Of a stretch of 64,000 bases of DNA, positions 42,679-52,173 are shown piece by piece. This DNA is from Evansella alkalicola. Lineage in GTDB: Bacteria > Bacillota > Bacilli > Bacillales > Salisediminibacteriaceae. Position 1 is the stretch's first letter. Each line of letters starts with the position of its first letter. The translations under genes were made by a program, and so were the position numbers. Location: assembly GCF_019042735.1 (NCBI RefSeq), contig NZ_JAHQCR010000017.1, positions 1-64,000 of the forward strand, read 5' to 3'. The notes under the pieces are model-generated. The model saw only the letters and a list, made by a program, of their open reading frames with translations. It ran no database searches and was not told the origin of the DNA.

Positions 42679-43290
42679 TCACTCCTTGACTAGTTGTTTG
42701 TATTTGTCAATTAATCGTTCTTTTCTGCAATTCTCAGCAGTTACGATGGATTTTATACGCTCCACAGCTGCCTCTACTTCATCATTTTCCACTACGTAGT
42801 CATATTTGTCCATTAATTCAATTTCTTCCTGAGCAACAGTCATGCGGCTATCAATGAGATCCTTCGTCTCGGTCCCTCTATTTTCAATACGGCTACGAAG
42901 CTCCTTCAAGCTTGGTGGCATCAGGAAAATAAAGACACCTTCCGGGAAAGTTTCCCTGACTTGTAATGCCCCTTGTACTTCAATTTCAAGAATAACATCA
43001 TGGCCTAAAGCAATTGTATCCTCTACATACTTTCGAGGAGTCCCATAATAATTATCAACATATTTTGCCCATTCTAAAAGCTGATTATTTTCAATCATAT
43101 GTTCAAATTCTTCTTTTGACTTAAAAAAGTAATTAACACCATCCACTTCACCTTGACGTGGCTTTCGTGTTGTTGCTGATACTGAATATCGAATATGTGT
43201 ATCATGCTGCCTTAACGCTCCACAAACCGTTCCTTTTCCTACACCAGAAGGGCCGGAGAGAACGATTAGTAATCCTTTATCTCTTTTCAT
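42679..43290 (-). CDS. gmk: Guanylate kinase
   Basis: Gmk phosphorylates GMP to GDP. The 203-residue protein has the P-loop LSGPSGVGKGTV at about residues 10-21 and the GMP-binding segment SVSATTRKPRQGEVDGVNYFF. The start at 43290 (MKRDKGLLIVLSG) follows ggaggtaactgtatat; the frame is open further upstream but without a site. Cotranscribed with rpoZ. Confidence 0.96.
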   Translation of the reverse strand: MKRDKGLLIVLSGPSGVGKGTVCGALRQHDTHIRYSVSATTRKPRQGEVDGVNYFFKSKEEFEHMIENNQLLEWAKYVDNYYGTPRKYVEDTIALGHDVILEIEVQGALQVRETFPEGVFIFLMPPSLKELRSRIENRGTETKDLIDSRMTVAQEEIELMDKYDYVVENDEVEAAVERIKSIVTAENCRKERLIDKYKQLVKE

Positions 43291-43480
43291 ATATACAGTT
43301 ACCTCCACTAAGACAAGTGTCTCTCCATGTTTTATCATTATTTTAACTAATGTTCAAGAGAATTAACAAAAAAATGTGTTTAAAATGATGATTCGTTAAA
43401 AATTGAAGTTACTTCTATTTCCAGGGAGGCTACCATTAACAAAGCCTTCAATGAATATATTAGTGGAATTTCATAATAAA

Positions 43481-43502
43481 ACCATCGGATAAATCCGATG
43501 GT
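43481..43502 (-). terminator. Terminator of remA
   Basis: Perfect arms accatcgga (43481-43489) and tccgatggt (43494-43502) with a four-base loop, followed on the minus strand by tttattatg. Confidence 0.75.
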
Positions 43503-43508
43503 ATCATA

Positions 43509-43769
43509 CTATTCTTCAGCTAACTCATCTTTATTAAATACGCGCTGTGCTACAGTTTCAGGTTGAACTGCTGAAAGAATTACGTGATCACTATCAGCAA
43601 TAATTACTGCCCTAGTCCTTCTCCCATATGTAGCATCAACTAACATGTTGCGGTCCCTTGCTTCTGTGATGATTCGTTTAATTGGTGCTGATTCTGGACT
43701 TACGATTGAAATAATTCTGTTTGCTGAAACAATATTCCCAAAGCCAATATTTATTAGTCGAATATCCAT
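43509..43769 (-). CDS. remA: Extracellular matrix regulator RemA (DUF370)
   Basis: RemA is a ring-forming DNA-binding regulator that activates biofilm matrix operons and osmoprotection genes in B. subtilis. The 86-residue protein matches over its full length: LINIGFGNIVSANRIISIVS, SAPIKRIITEARDR, VDATYGRRTRAVIIADSDH with the arginines used in DNA binding. It lies between yicC and gmk as in B. subtilis and has a terminator of its own. Confidence 0.95.
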   Translation of the reverse strand: MDIRLINIGFGNIVSANRIISIVSPESAPIKRIITEARDRNMLVDATYGRRTRAVIIADSDHVILSAVQPETVAQRVFNKDELAEE

Positions 43770-43856
43770 GTGTCCATTTCCCCTAACTTCTATTAAATTA
43801 ATAATCTACAGTATGAATAATTAATACTTACAATTATTATTAGTTAATGTGAGACG

Positions 43857-44738
43857 TTATTCTACATTCTGAACTTGTTCACGTATTTTTTCTAGCTCAG
43901 ATTTCATTTGAACGACCGTTTGACTTATGGAAATATCATTTGCTTTGGAACCTATTGTATTAGACTCACGGTTTAGTTCCTGAACAATAAAGTCAAGCTT
44001 TCTTCCCACAACGTCATCTTCTTCCAATATTTGTCCAAACTGCTTTACGTGACTTTCAATTCTAGTTAACTCTTCTTGAATATCAGACTTATCTGCATAA
44101 ATTGCAACCTCTGTTAGGATTCGAGTCTCGTCAATATTAAGACTCCCATCAATAAATTCTCTCACACGTTTTGAGAGTCGTTCACGATAACTGTTTTGAA
44201 CAGTAGGAGCATACTCTTTAAGTTCTTTTGCCCAATTATTCATTTTATTGATTCGATTCTTCAAATCCTCATAAAGTTCCTGTCCTTCCCTTTTACGCAT
44301 GCTTACCAATTGCTGACAAGCTTCCTCCGTAGCTAATAGGGTCAGATTTTGTAAATCCTCAGAAACATCGGTTGCTTCCTTTATTTCAACTACATTTTCA
44401 TTAAGCAGTAGTTGGTCAACAGGAAATGCTTTTGAAGTAACATATGATTCTGCCATTCTTTCAAAGGTTTTATGGTACTGATGAAAGAGTTCCCAATCTA
44501 CCATCAATGTACGGTTTGCTGTCCCTTCTCCATTTAAATTAATAAAAACGTCCACTTTTCCCCGTCTAACATATCGGGTAATAAGCTTCTTTATCTGATC
44601 CTCCATAAAGAATAATTGTTTTGGCATCCTCACGTTTATTTCGCAAAAACGATGATTTACTGCCCTCATTTCCACTGTAAGCTGAGAATCCCCATTTTCC
44701 TTTAAAGAACGACCATATCCTGTCATACTTGTAATCAT
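43857..44738 (-). CDS. yicC: YicC-family endoribonuclease (YloC)
   Basis: YicC proteins are endoribonucleases recently linked to small-RNA decay in E. coli. The 293-residue protein starts ITSMTGYGRSLKENG, with the family segments VEMRAVNHRFCEINVRMP and the C-terminal EELTRIESHVKQF...GRKLDFIVQELNRESNTIGSKAND, in which the acidic metal ligands lie. The ATG at 44738 is chosen because homologues start there; the ribosome binding site is weak. YloC of B. subtilis has the same neighbour remA. Confidence 0.93.
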   Translation of the reverse strand: MITSMTGYGRSLKENGDSQLTVEMRAVNHRFCEINVRMPKQLFFMEDQIKKLITRYVRRGKVDVFINLNGEGTANRTLMVDWELFHQYHKTFERMAESYVTSKAFPVDQLLLNENVVEIKEATDVSEDLQNLTLLATEEACQQLVSMRKREGQELYEDLKNRINKMNNWAKELKEYAPTVQNSYRERLSKRVREFIDGSLNIDETRILTEVAIYADKSDIQEELTRIESHVKQFGQILEEDDVVGRKLDFIVQELNRESNTIGSKANDISISQTVVQMKSELEKIREQVQNVE

Positions 44739-44935
44739 TTCTATCACATCCACATTTATATTCTAAACAATTTTATAGATTACAACAAGTCTAAGTGTCA
44801 TTTCAGATAATATTTTTTTATAATTTAGCCTTATTATAGATAAATAAGCAGTTTTTTATTAATTACATTTGGAAAACTTCAGATTACTTCAAATTTCTAG
44901 CAGAGTCTGATATTCCCCTCATCATTCTTTCACAA

Positions 44936-44964
44936 TTTAAAGATGAGACTAGCTTTGGTATAAT
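44936..44964 (+). promoter_or_regulatory. Promoter of rqcH with extended -10
   Basis: TGGTATAAT (44956-44964) is an extended -10 box; a weak TTTAAA lies 17 bases upstream (44936-44941). The rest of 44739-45045 is AT-rich and holds the divergent yicC promoter region; no other feature was seen. Confidence 0.65.
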
Positions 44965-45045
44965 AGGTAGGTATCCCGTCTGACAATTAGGGATTATTGC
45001 TAACAAGATAATAAATATTATATTGCCTTTAGGAGGTGTACATAT

Positions 45046-46749
45046 ATGTCATTTGATGGAATTGTCACTCGGGCAGTTACCCACGATTTACAAAATAAAA
45101 TCATAACTGGCCGCATCACTAAAATACATCAACCATATAAAACAGACTTAGTTATTACAGTTCGTGCAAACGGAAGAAACCATTCCCTTTTCCTATCTGT
45201 TAATCCATCTTTTTCGAGGTTTCATCTAACCAATGAAAAATATGAAAATCCGAAAGAACCACCAATGTTTTGCATGCTATTACGAAAGCATTTAGAAGGT
45301 AGTATCTTGCAAGGAATTGAACAGCAGGGATTGGAAAGAATTGTAACATTCTCCTTTAAAGGGAGAAATGAACTAGGGGATGTGTCTTACAAAAAGTTAA
45401 TCATAGAATTAATGGGACGTCATAGTAATATTCTATTTGTAGATACGGATAGTTCCACAATAATAGATAGTATTAAGCATATTCCACCGTCCGTATCATC
45501 CTATCGAACAGTATTACCTGGTCAAGCATATAAAGAACCACCTCATCTAGATAAGCTGAATCCATTGGAAGCAACGGAAGATGATTTAAAGAGAAAATTA
45601 CGATTTAATATGGGGAAGGTGGATCAACAGCTAATTGATACGTTCAGTGGCTTCTCTCCACAAGTAATTAAAGAGATTATGTATAGGGCAAAATTCTCTA
45701 ATCAGGAGACGATTCCCCCTGCCTTTTTTGAAGTACTTCAACCAATTAAAGGTCATCAATACACCCCTCAAATGGTGATTGGTGATAAAGAATATTTTTC
45801 TGTTATTCATTTATCCCATTTAAATGGACAAAAAAAGGAATTTGACTCTGTACATGAATTACTTGATCGGTACTTTCATGGTAAGGCAGAACGTGATCGT
45901 GTAAAACAACAAGCAAATGATTTAGAGAAATTTTTAAGAAACGAATATAACAAAAATAAGAAAAAAATTAAGAAGCTAGAGAAAACCTTAACAGACGCAG
46001 AAAAAGCACAAAAACAGCAGCACTTTGGTGAGCTCTTAACTGCTCATATGCATTTAATAAAGGGGGGCGAAAAAGAGATTACGGTTACGGACTATTATGA
46101 CCCTGACCAGAAGGAAGTCACTATTCCCCTTGATATTCAAAAGTCTCCTTCAGAAAACGCGCAATTGTATTTTAAACGTTATCACAAGCTAAAAAATTCA
46201 GTTGCTGTTGTGGAAGAGCAAATTGAAAAAGCAATCGAAGAGATGGAATACCTTGATCAAATCATTCAACAGGTGGAGACAGCCGCGCCTAAGGACATTG
46301 AAGATATTAGGGATGAGCTTGCTGAAGAGGGTTACTTAAAGAAACGGGCCCAAAAGAAACAAAAGAAAAAAAATGAAAAACCTGTTCTCGAACACTACGT
46401 ATCTTCAGAAGGTATTGATGTATTTGTTGGAAAAAACAACAAGCAAAATGAGTATTTGACAAACCGACTAGCACGACAAAATGATACATGGCTTCACACA
46501 AAAGATATTCCTGGATCTCATGTAGTCATACGCAGTGAGGAATTCGGTAATGATACCTTGATGGAAGCAGCTAATCTTGCAGCCTACTTTAGTAAAGCGC
46601 GTAGTTCTAGTCAAGTTCCTGTAGACTACACTCTAATAAGGCATGTAAAAAAACCAAACGGATCTAAGCCTGGGTATGTGATTTATGATAATCAAACTAC
46701 GGTATATGTAACACCAGATGAAGAGGTAGTTAGAAAGCTAAAAAAATAA
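45046..46749 (+). CDS. rqcH: Rqc2/NEMF homologue RqcH (NFACT protein)
   Basis: RqcH binds 50S subunits with stuck nascent chains and adds C-terminal alanine tails that mark them for degradation. The 567-residue protein has the NFACT-N domain (about 1-270, SFDGIVTRAVTHDLQNKI...MLLRKHLEGS), a helix-hairpin and long coiled coil (about 275-430, with KNKKKIKKLEKTL), and the NFACT-R domain (about 445-567, LARQNDTWLHTKDIPGSHVVI). The start has taggaggtgtacatat. It was earlier called YloA or FbpA. The yloB ATPase that separates it from yicC in B. subtilis is absent. Confidence 0.95.
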   Translation: MSFDGIVTRAVTHDLQNKIITGRITKIHQPYKTDLVITVRANGRNHSLFLSVNPSFSRFHLTNEKYENPKEPPMFCMLLRKHLEGSILQGIEQQGLERIVTFSFKGRNELGDVSYKKLIIELMGRHSNILFVDTDSSTIIDSIKHIPPSVSSYRTVLPGQAYKEPPHLDKLNPLEATEDDLKRKLRFNMGKVDQQLIDTFSGFSPQVIKEIMYRAKFSNQETIPPAFFEVLQPIKGHQYTPQMVIGDKEYFSVIHLSHLNGQKKEFDSVHELLDRYFHGKAERDRVKQQANDLEKFLRNEYNKNKKKIKKLEKTLTDAEKAQKQQHFGELLTAHMHLIKGGEKEITVTDYYDPDQKEVTIPLDIQKSPSENAQLYFKRYHKLKNSVAVVEEQIEKAIEEMEYLDQIIQQVETAAPKDIEDIRDELAEEGYLKKRAQKKQKKKNEKPVLEHYVSSEGIDVFVGKNNKQNEYLTNRLARQNDTWLHTKDIPGSHVVIRSEEFGNDTLMEAANLAAYFSKARSSSQVPVDYTLIRHVKKPNGSKPGYVIYDNQTTVYVTPDEEVVRKLKK

Positions 46750-46772
46750 TTTTCACGTCAGCTAAATAAAAA

Positions 46773-46817
46773 AGAAGAGGCGGAACTTCATATATGATAT
46801 GAGTCCCAGCCTCTTCT
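46773..46817. terminator. Bidirectional terminator after rqcH
   Basis: agaagaggcggaact (46773-46787) pairs with agtcccagcctcttct (46802-46817); A run before and T run after. It lies between converging rqcH and the ABC exporter gene. Confidence 0.85.
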
Positions 46818-46823
46818 AGTTTT

Positions 46824-48680
46824 TTATCCAGCATCCAGAACTTTAAATTGTGCTTTTACAAGGGAATAATACTCCCCTTTTTGTTCCATTAACTCTTCAT
46901 GATTCCCTTGCTCGATTATATTACCTTGTTCCAAAACGATGATATTATCAGCTTCGCGAATCGTAGATAGACGATGGGCGATCATGATTGCTGTACGTCC
47001 TTTAAGGAGACGTTTTAATGCTTCTTGAATGACTTGCTCAGTCTCTGTATCAATAGAGGCTGTCGCTTCATCTAAGATTAAAATTTGTGGATCAGCTAAT
47101 AAGGCACGGGCGAAGGATAACAGTTGTCTCTCTCCAACTGAAAGGACGTTACCCCTTTCTTCCACTTCTGTATCATAGCCGTTTTTTAGCTGAGTTATAA
47201 ATTTATCAGCACCTACCGTTTTAGCAGCCTCAATTACTTCCTCATCCGTTGCACTAGGGTTTCCAAATCTAATATTATCCATGATCGTACCAGAGAAGAT
47301 AAATGTATCTTGAAGCACGATACTTACTTTTTCACGAAGACTTTCAAGGGAGATGTCCCTCAAATCGTGACCATCTAAAGTAACTCTACCCTTAGTCGGA
47401 TCATAGAAACGCGTAATTAGATTAACAATCGTTGTTTTACCGCTTCCCGTATGGCCAACGAGGGCAACTGTAGAACCAGGATCCATCGTCAAGCTAATAT
47501 TATTTAGTGCTTTTCGCTCTTCATTATAAGCAAATTCAACGTTTTCAAATTGAATTTTCCCATCAATTTCTTTCAGTTTCTTCGCTTTTGCTTTTTCAGG
47601 AACAGATGGTTTTTCATCTAAAAACTCAAATATTCTTTCTGAAGACGCCATTCCGACTAACAATTGATTATAGACTTGACCTAATCGAGATATTGGCTCC
47701 CAGAACATTCCAATGTAAATAGCGAATGACATGAAGTCCCCAATTGTGATGGAACCATTTTGAATCAAGAATACCCCATACCAAAGTAAGACTGCTGTCC
47801 CAATGGCACCACTCATTTCAACAAATGGACGGAACATCGCATTTTTTTGAGTAGCATTTCTCCATGCTTGGAAATTTTCATGATTCATTTTATTAAAGAA
47901 TCCAATATTTTCTTTTTCTTGTGTATACGATTGCGTAACTCTTATCCCTTGAATACTTTCATTCAAGTGGGAGTTAATTATTGCCTGCTTAATCCTTACA
48001 TCTTGCCAAGATCGGCGAATTTTCCTTCTTAGCTTCGTTGAGATTAAGAACATGATTGGTAAAATAACCATTATGGCTAAAGTTAGTTCTGGACTAATAA
48101 CAAATAGTAAGAAAATAATCCCGAACAGCATAATTAAGTCCATCAATAGATTAATAACCCCGTTTGTAAACAAATCTTGAAGTGAGTTAACATCGTTAGT
48201 CACCCTAACAAGGATAGAACCAGCTGAACGTTGATCAAAAAAGCGGTGTGATAACCGTTGAATGTGATCAAATAGACTTTTTCTCAAATCAAAAATAACA
48301 TGCTGTCCCACTTTGTTCATATAAAATATTCTAAGGGCGTTCCCAATCCATTGAAGTAAATAAAGGACAACTAAAATACCAACCATTAACCATAAAAAGT
48401 TAAGATCTTGATACTCTATAATGTTGTGCAAGGCATAACTACCAATTAACATTGGTGCTGCGAGTCTAACAGCAGTAGCCAAAAACATCCCTAAAATTGC
48501 TAAGGGCAGTAATTTCTTTGTGTAGGGCTTTAAATAACCAAGTAAACGGTACATTTGCTTCCAGTTGAAAGGCTTCTCTATTGCTGTATCCGTAGAATAA
48601 TGGAAACGTTTAAGGGTCCTGTCTTCTGTGCTTTCTTTTTCTTCATTTACGTATGTTTTGTTTTCTTCTTTATTTGACAA
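46824..48680 (-). CDS. Heterodimeric ABC exporter, second half (permease-ATPase)
   Basis: A 618-residue half-exporter: cytoplasmic N-terminal tail of about 40 residues, six helices (about 45-345), ATPase domain with Walker A GHTGSGKTTIVNL, Walker B ILILDEATASID (catalytic Glu kept) and IAHRLSTI. Its signature is LSVGERQLLSFARAL instead of LSGGQ. Together with the upstream partner it forms one working and one degenerate ATP site, the pattern of heterodimeric multidrug exporters such as BmrCD. Substrates are unknown. It starts 14 bases after the partner gene. Confidence 0.9.
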   Translation of the reverse strand: MSNKEENKTYVNEEKESTEDRTLKRFHYSTDTAIEKPFNWKQMYRLLGYLKPYTKKLLPLAILGMFLATAVRLAAPMLIGSYALHNIIEYQDLNFLWLMVGILVVLYLLQWIGNALRIFYMNKVGQHVIFDLRKSLFDHIQRLSHRFFDQRSAGSILVRVTNDVNSLQDLFTNGVINLLMDLIMLFGIIFLLFVISPELTLAIMVILPIMFLISTKLRRKIRRSWQDVRIKQAIINSHLNESIQGIRVTQSYTQEKENIGFFNKMNHENFQAWRNATQKNAMFRPFVEMSGAIGTAVLLWYGVFLIQNGSITIGDFMSFAIYIGMFWEPISRLGQVYNQLLVGMASSERIFEFLDEKPSVPEKAKAKKLKEIDGKIQFENVEFAYNEERKALNNISLTMDPGSTVALVGHTGSGKTTIVNLITRFYDPTKGRVTLDGHDLRDISLESLREKVSIVLQDTFIFSGTIMDNIRFGNPSATDEEVIEAAKTVGADKFITQLKNGYDTEVEERGNVLSVGERQLLSFARALLADPQILILDEATASIDTETEQVIQEALKRLLKGRTAIMIAHRLSTIREADNIIVLEQGNIIEQGNHEELMEQKGEYYSLVKAQFKVLDAG

Positions 48681-48694
48681 AACTGTTCACCTCC

Positions 48695-50452
48695 CTACGC
48701 TTCTTGTAAAAATGATTTCCTATCTTTAAATTGAATTTCATAGATATGTTGATAATGTCCGTTATTTTTTAATAACTCTTCATGTTTTCCTCGCTCTACA
48801 ATCTCCCCGTTATCTAATACAATGATTTCATCTGCATGCATAAGGGAAGAAATTCGATGTGCAATAATGAACGTTGTTCGTCCTTTCATTACTTCTTTAA
48901 ATGCAGCTTGAATTTTTCCTTCTGTTTCCATATCTACTGCACTTGTTGCATCATCTAAGATTAAAATACTAGGGTCAATACAAATTGCCCTTGCAATGGC
49001 GATACGTTGTTTTTGACCACCTGAAAGGCCCATTCCCCTTTCACCTAAGATCGTGTCGTATCCATTTGGTAAGTCCATAATAAAATCATGAGCTTGTGCC
49101 CGTTTAGCTGCATCAATGATTCTATCCATTGAAACCTCTGGTGAACCATAAGATATATTATCTTTAATGGAGGAGGAGAATAAGAATGACTCTTGCAGTA
49201 CAACACCGATATTATGTCGGACTGACTTTAATGTATAATCTGTTAATGGGTGTCCATCAATTAATATCTCCCCACGGTTCGGTTCATAGAATCGAGATAT
49301 AAGTTGCGTAATTGATGTTTTACCGGAACCTGTTGCCCCAATTAAGCCAATTGTTTTCCCTGGTGGTGCATCAAAAGTAATGTTTTTCAAGGCTAACTCA
49401 TCTTCACTGTCATATCGATGAGAAACATTATTAAATTGAACATGACCTTCTAATCGCTCCACTTCAATAGCGCCATCATTGTCAAAAATATCCTCTTCCT
49501 CATCTAATACTTGCAACAATCTTTCCCCCGAAGCTTTTGACTGAGAAAACATGTTTACAATAAATCCTAAGCCCATTAATGGTCCAATAATGTACCAAAC
49601 TAGACTAAAGAAAGCTCCGAGTACACCTGGTGTGATCTGTCCATTAATAACAAGCCAACCACCATATCCTAATAAAACAACGACACAAATGTTACCGATA
49701 AGCTCCATAACTGGGAAGAACTTCGCCCAGATACTTGAAGTGTAAATAAACTTATCTTTGTAATCTGAGTTTTTCTCATCAAATCGACCGATCTCAAAAT
49801 CTTCTTTTGATAATGACTTAACTGTATTCATCCCACTGATGTTTTCCTGTACTTTCGTGTTCATATTTGCAAGTGACTTACGAATGTTTCTAAAAGCTGG
49901 ATGTACTTTTTTGTCAAAACGATAGACCGTAATAACTAAAAATGGCATTGCACCTAAAGTTAGAAAGGCTAGGCTAGGGCTAAAATAGAACATAATGCCT
50001 AAACTTAAACCTACTAGCATTACTAAGTTAATTAATTGTGCGAACCCAGCAGACAAAAAGAAACGGAATCCCTCCACATCTGCAGTCAAGCGTGACATGA
50101 GGTCCCCCGTTCTAGCGTTATCGTAATAGCGAAAAGGTAAAAATTGCAATTTACGATATAGGGCGTTTCTCAGTTCGTATACTGAGCGGATTCCAAAGAG
50201 TTCCCCAAGAAATTGATGATAATAAACTGCAACGCCTTTAAGTGCAGTTATTAATAGAAATCCAAGAGATACGTATGGGACCAAATGATATTGTTGATCA
50301 AGCACAATATGGTCAATCGTGACCTGCAGAATTATTGGATAAATAACTGTAAACCCTGTCACTAACAACAAAAGAAGAATAGAAATAAAGAAATACCGCT
50401 TATACGGCCAATAAAACTCCTTTAAGCGCTTAAATGTATCCAAACAATACAC
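48695..50452 (-). CDS. Heterodimeric ABC exporter, first half (permease-ATPase, degenerate site)
   Basis: A 585-residue half-exporter with six helices (about 20-310) and an ATPase domain: Walker A GATGSGKTSITQL, signature LSGGQKQRIAIARAI, switch His in IAHRISSL. In the Walker B motif the catalytic glutamate is replaced by aspartate (ILILDDATSAVD). This half therefore supplies the good signature to the partner's active site, while its own site pairs with the partner's poor LSVGE. The start follows taggaggtgtattg. The 420 bases upstream hold no gene and presumably the promoter. Confidence 0.9.
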   Translation of the reverse strand: MYCLDTFKRLKEFYWPYKRYFFISILLLLLVTGFTVIYPIILQVTIDHIVLDQQYHLVPYVSLGFLLITALKGVAVYYHQFLGELFGIRSVYELRNALYRKLQFLPFRYYDNARTGDLMSRLTADVEGFRFFLSAGFAQLINLVMLVGLSLGIMFYFSPSLAFLTLGAMPFLVITVYRFDKKVHPAFRNIRKSLANMNTKVQENISGMNTVKSLSKEDFEIGRFDEKNSDYKDKFIYTSSIWAKFFPVMELIGNICVVVLLGYGGWLVINGQITPGVLGAFFSLVWYIIGPLMGLGFIVNMFSQSKASGERLLQVLDEEEDIFDNDGAIEVERLEGHVQFNNVSHRYDSEDELALKNITFDAPPGKTIGLIGATGSGKTSITQLISRFYEPNRGEILIDGHPLTDYTLKSVRHNIGVVLQESFLFSSSIKDNISYGSPEVSMDRIIDAAKRAQAHDFIMDLPNGYDTILGERGMGLSGGQKQRIAIARAICIDPSILILDDATSAVDMETEGKIQAAFKEVMKGRTTFIIAHRISSLMHADEIIVLDNGEIVERGKHEELLKNNGHYQHIYEIQFKDRKSFLQEA

Positions 50453-50807
50453 CTCCTAGTTTTACTTGATACTTTTAGGTAACTACAAATCTCTTAAACA
50501 TTGTTCCTTAAATTGAAAGATTGTGATAATAATAAGTTCCAACAAGAAATCTACAAAATTTTTAAAAGAGACAGTATTAATAATATATCGGTTTCCGAAA
50601 TATTTTTCTACATCATAAAACCATCTTATTTGAGCATTTTAAAGGTTTATATTTCATTTTCGTTAGAATAGTGCCAATTTTATCACATTTACTCTTGTTT
50701 TCATATTATCAACAATTGGCATTGGCTAATGGGGAAAGAAGAAGATAGATGAAGGTGATATTTTTCCGTACTTCACAACTATATTGATAAAAATCCATGT
50801 TTAGAAC
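50453..50807. other. Gene-free stretch upstream of the ABC exporter
   Basis: Very AT-rich. I see an 8-base inverted repeat, tgccaatt (50672-50679) with aattggca (50714-50721), but no clear promoter boxes and no frame with a start signal. Confidence 0.4.
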
Positions 50808-50810
50808 AAA

Positions 50811-50870
50811 AAAAAAGGGGCAGGGGCAGACTTTGTCGATGAGACTGAAGTCGAGCCCTGCCTATTTTTT
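50811..50870 (-). terminator. Terminator at the end of the pyr/methyltransferase transcript
   Basis: aggggcaggg (around 50817-50826) pairs with gccctgcct (50855-50863); inside, gactt and aagtc form a second pair. On the minus strand the stem is followed by a long T run. It ends the transcript that reaches the methyltransferase gene. Confidence 0.8.
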
Positions 50871-50873
50871 CAA

Positions 50874-51527
50874 TTATTTAACTGCGTATGATATGAGTGC
50901 AATATCGTCAAGGCACTTGTACTGCCTAATTGCTGAAAAACCAGCTTCGGTAAAAAGTGATTTCATATCTTCTTCTCGTATATGGCGTCTGCGCGAAATC
51001 CTTCCCCATTGTAATAAGCTATCTGATTCCGGTTTATTCAATCCCCATTGAGTGGCTTTTTCTTTTGCCACATATTCATCTAGATGCTCGCTAGGATTTA
51101 ACAATCCAATTCTTCCACCTTGCTTTAAAGTGCGGTGCATTTCATTTAGGGCTTTGCTTGGATCTGGTAATAAGAATACAACACATGTAGAAAAAACGAA
51201 GTGAAAAGTATGTTCATCATATGGTAGCTCCTCCGCATCTCCGACGAGAAAACTAGGAGTATGATGAAATGTATAAGAGTGAGACAGCATCTTAGCTCGT
51301 TCAATCATACCTTTAGAAATATCTATACCGAAAATATTAGTGCTTGGAGTAGCTCCCCTATATAAAAATCGACCAGTCCCACATCCCACGTCAAGGACAT
51401 TACATCCACTCCAGCTACCTGTATCATCAATTAACTTATTGTGGAGCTTAGAAAGCCAAGTGCTTTGGGCCATTTGATCAAAAAAGTCAACTCGCTGATC
51501 AAATTCTTCAGATGGTATTTTTCTCAA
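50874..51527 (-). CDS. Class I SAM-dependent methyltransferase
   Basis: A 217-residue methyltransferase of the Methyltransf_11 type. SAM motif I is NVLDVGCGTGRFLYRG (about residues 43-58), followed by FGIDISKGMIERAKML, GDAEELPYDEHTFHFVF and the LLPDPSKALNEMHRTLKQGGRIGL segment. The substrate is not evident. It starts about 20 bases after the pyrE stop, on the same strand and before the terminator, so it is probably the last gene of the pyr transcript. I do not know it from B. subtilis at this place. Confidence 0.85.
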   Translation of the reverse strand: MRKIPSEEFDQRVDFFDQMAQSTWLSKLHNKLIDDTGSWSGCNVLDVGCGTGRFLYRGATPSTNIFGIDISKGMIERAKMLSHSYTFHHTPSFLVGDAEELPYDEHTFHFVFSTCVVFLLPDPSKALNEMHRTLKQGGRIGLLNPSEHLDEYVAKEKATQWGLNKPESDSLLQWGRISRRRHIREEDMKSLFTEAGFSAIRQYKCLDDIALISYAVK

Positions 51528-51545
51528 GAGAAAGCCTCCTCATTA

Positions 51546-52172
51546 TTAAATGGACCAGTTTTGTGGGTCTTCTCGCCATCTTTCAAGCAGCTTTAGTCCA
51601 CTGTGATCTATACCACCATTTTTTAATGCTTCTTCTAATAGAACGGAGAAGGTTGTTAAAGAATGGTATGTTAATTTTTCCGCTTCAAATGCTTGCTTCC
51701 CTTTATTTAATTCATATGTGAAGATGGCGCTTATACCTAAAACATTTCCACCAGATTCTGTAACAGCATTTGCTGCTTGAATGGAAGAGCCACCTGTTGA
51801 GATTAAGTCCTCAATAACTACAACTTTCTTTCCTTCTTCTAGTAATCCTTCAATCATATTTCCTTTTCCGTGACCTTTTGCTTTAGAACGCACGTAAATC
51901 ATTGGTAAGTCTAATCGGTCTGCCACCCACGCTGCATGTGGGATCCCGGCAGTAGCAGTTCCTGCAATTATTTCTACTTCAGGGTATTCCCTCTTAATGA
52001 GTTCAACAAATTGGTCAATAATTTCGTTTCTAATTTCAGGATAGGACATAGTTAATCGATTATCGCAATATATTGGTGATTTTAAACCTGAGCTCCATCT
52101 AAACGGGTCCTGTGGTCTTAATGATACTGCTCCTATTGATAGTAGTGCTGATGCAATCTTTGCTGAACTCAT
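51546..52172 (-). CDS. pyrE: Orotate phosphoribosyltransferase
   Basis: PyrE joins orotate and PRPP to OMP. The 208-residue protein carries the PRPP motif VVVIEDLISTGGSSIQAAN (about 120-138) and the lysine-rich loop YVRSKAKGHGKGN. The start at 52172 (MSSAKIASALLSIG) has ggagtg upstream and follows the pyrF stop by one base; the longer frame would overlap pyrF. Last biosynthetic gene of the operon. Confidence 0.96.
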   Translation of the reverse strand: MSSAKIASALLSIGAVSLRPQDPFRWSSGLKSPIYCDNRLTMSYPEIRNEIIDQFVELIKREYPEVEIIAGTATAGIPHAAWVADRLDLPMIYVRSKAKGHGKGNMIEGLLEEGKKVVVIEDLISTGGSSIQAANAVTESGGNVLGISAIFTYELNKGKQAFEAEKLTYHSLTTFSVLLEEALKNGGIDHSGLKLLERWREDPQNWSI

Positions 52173-52173
52173 A

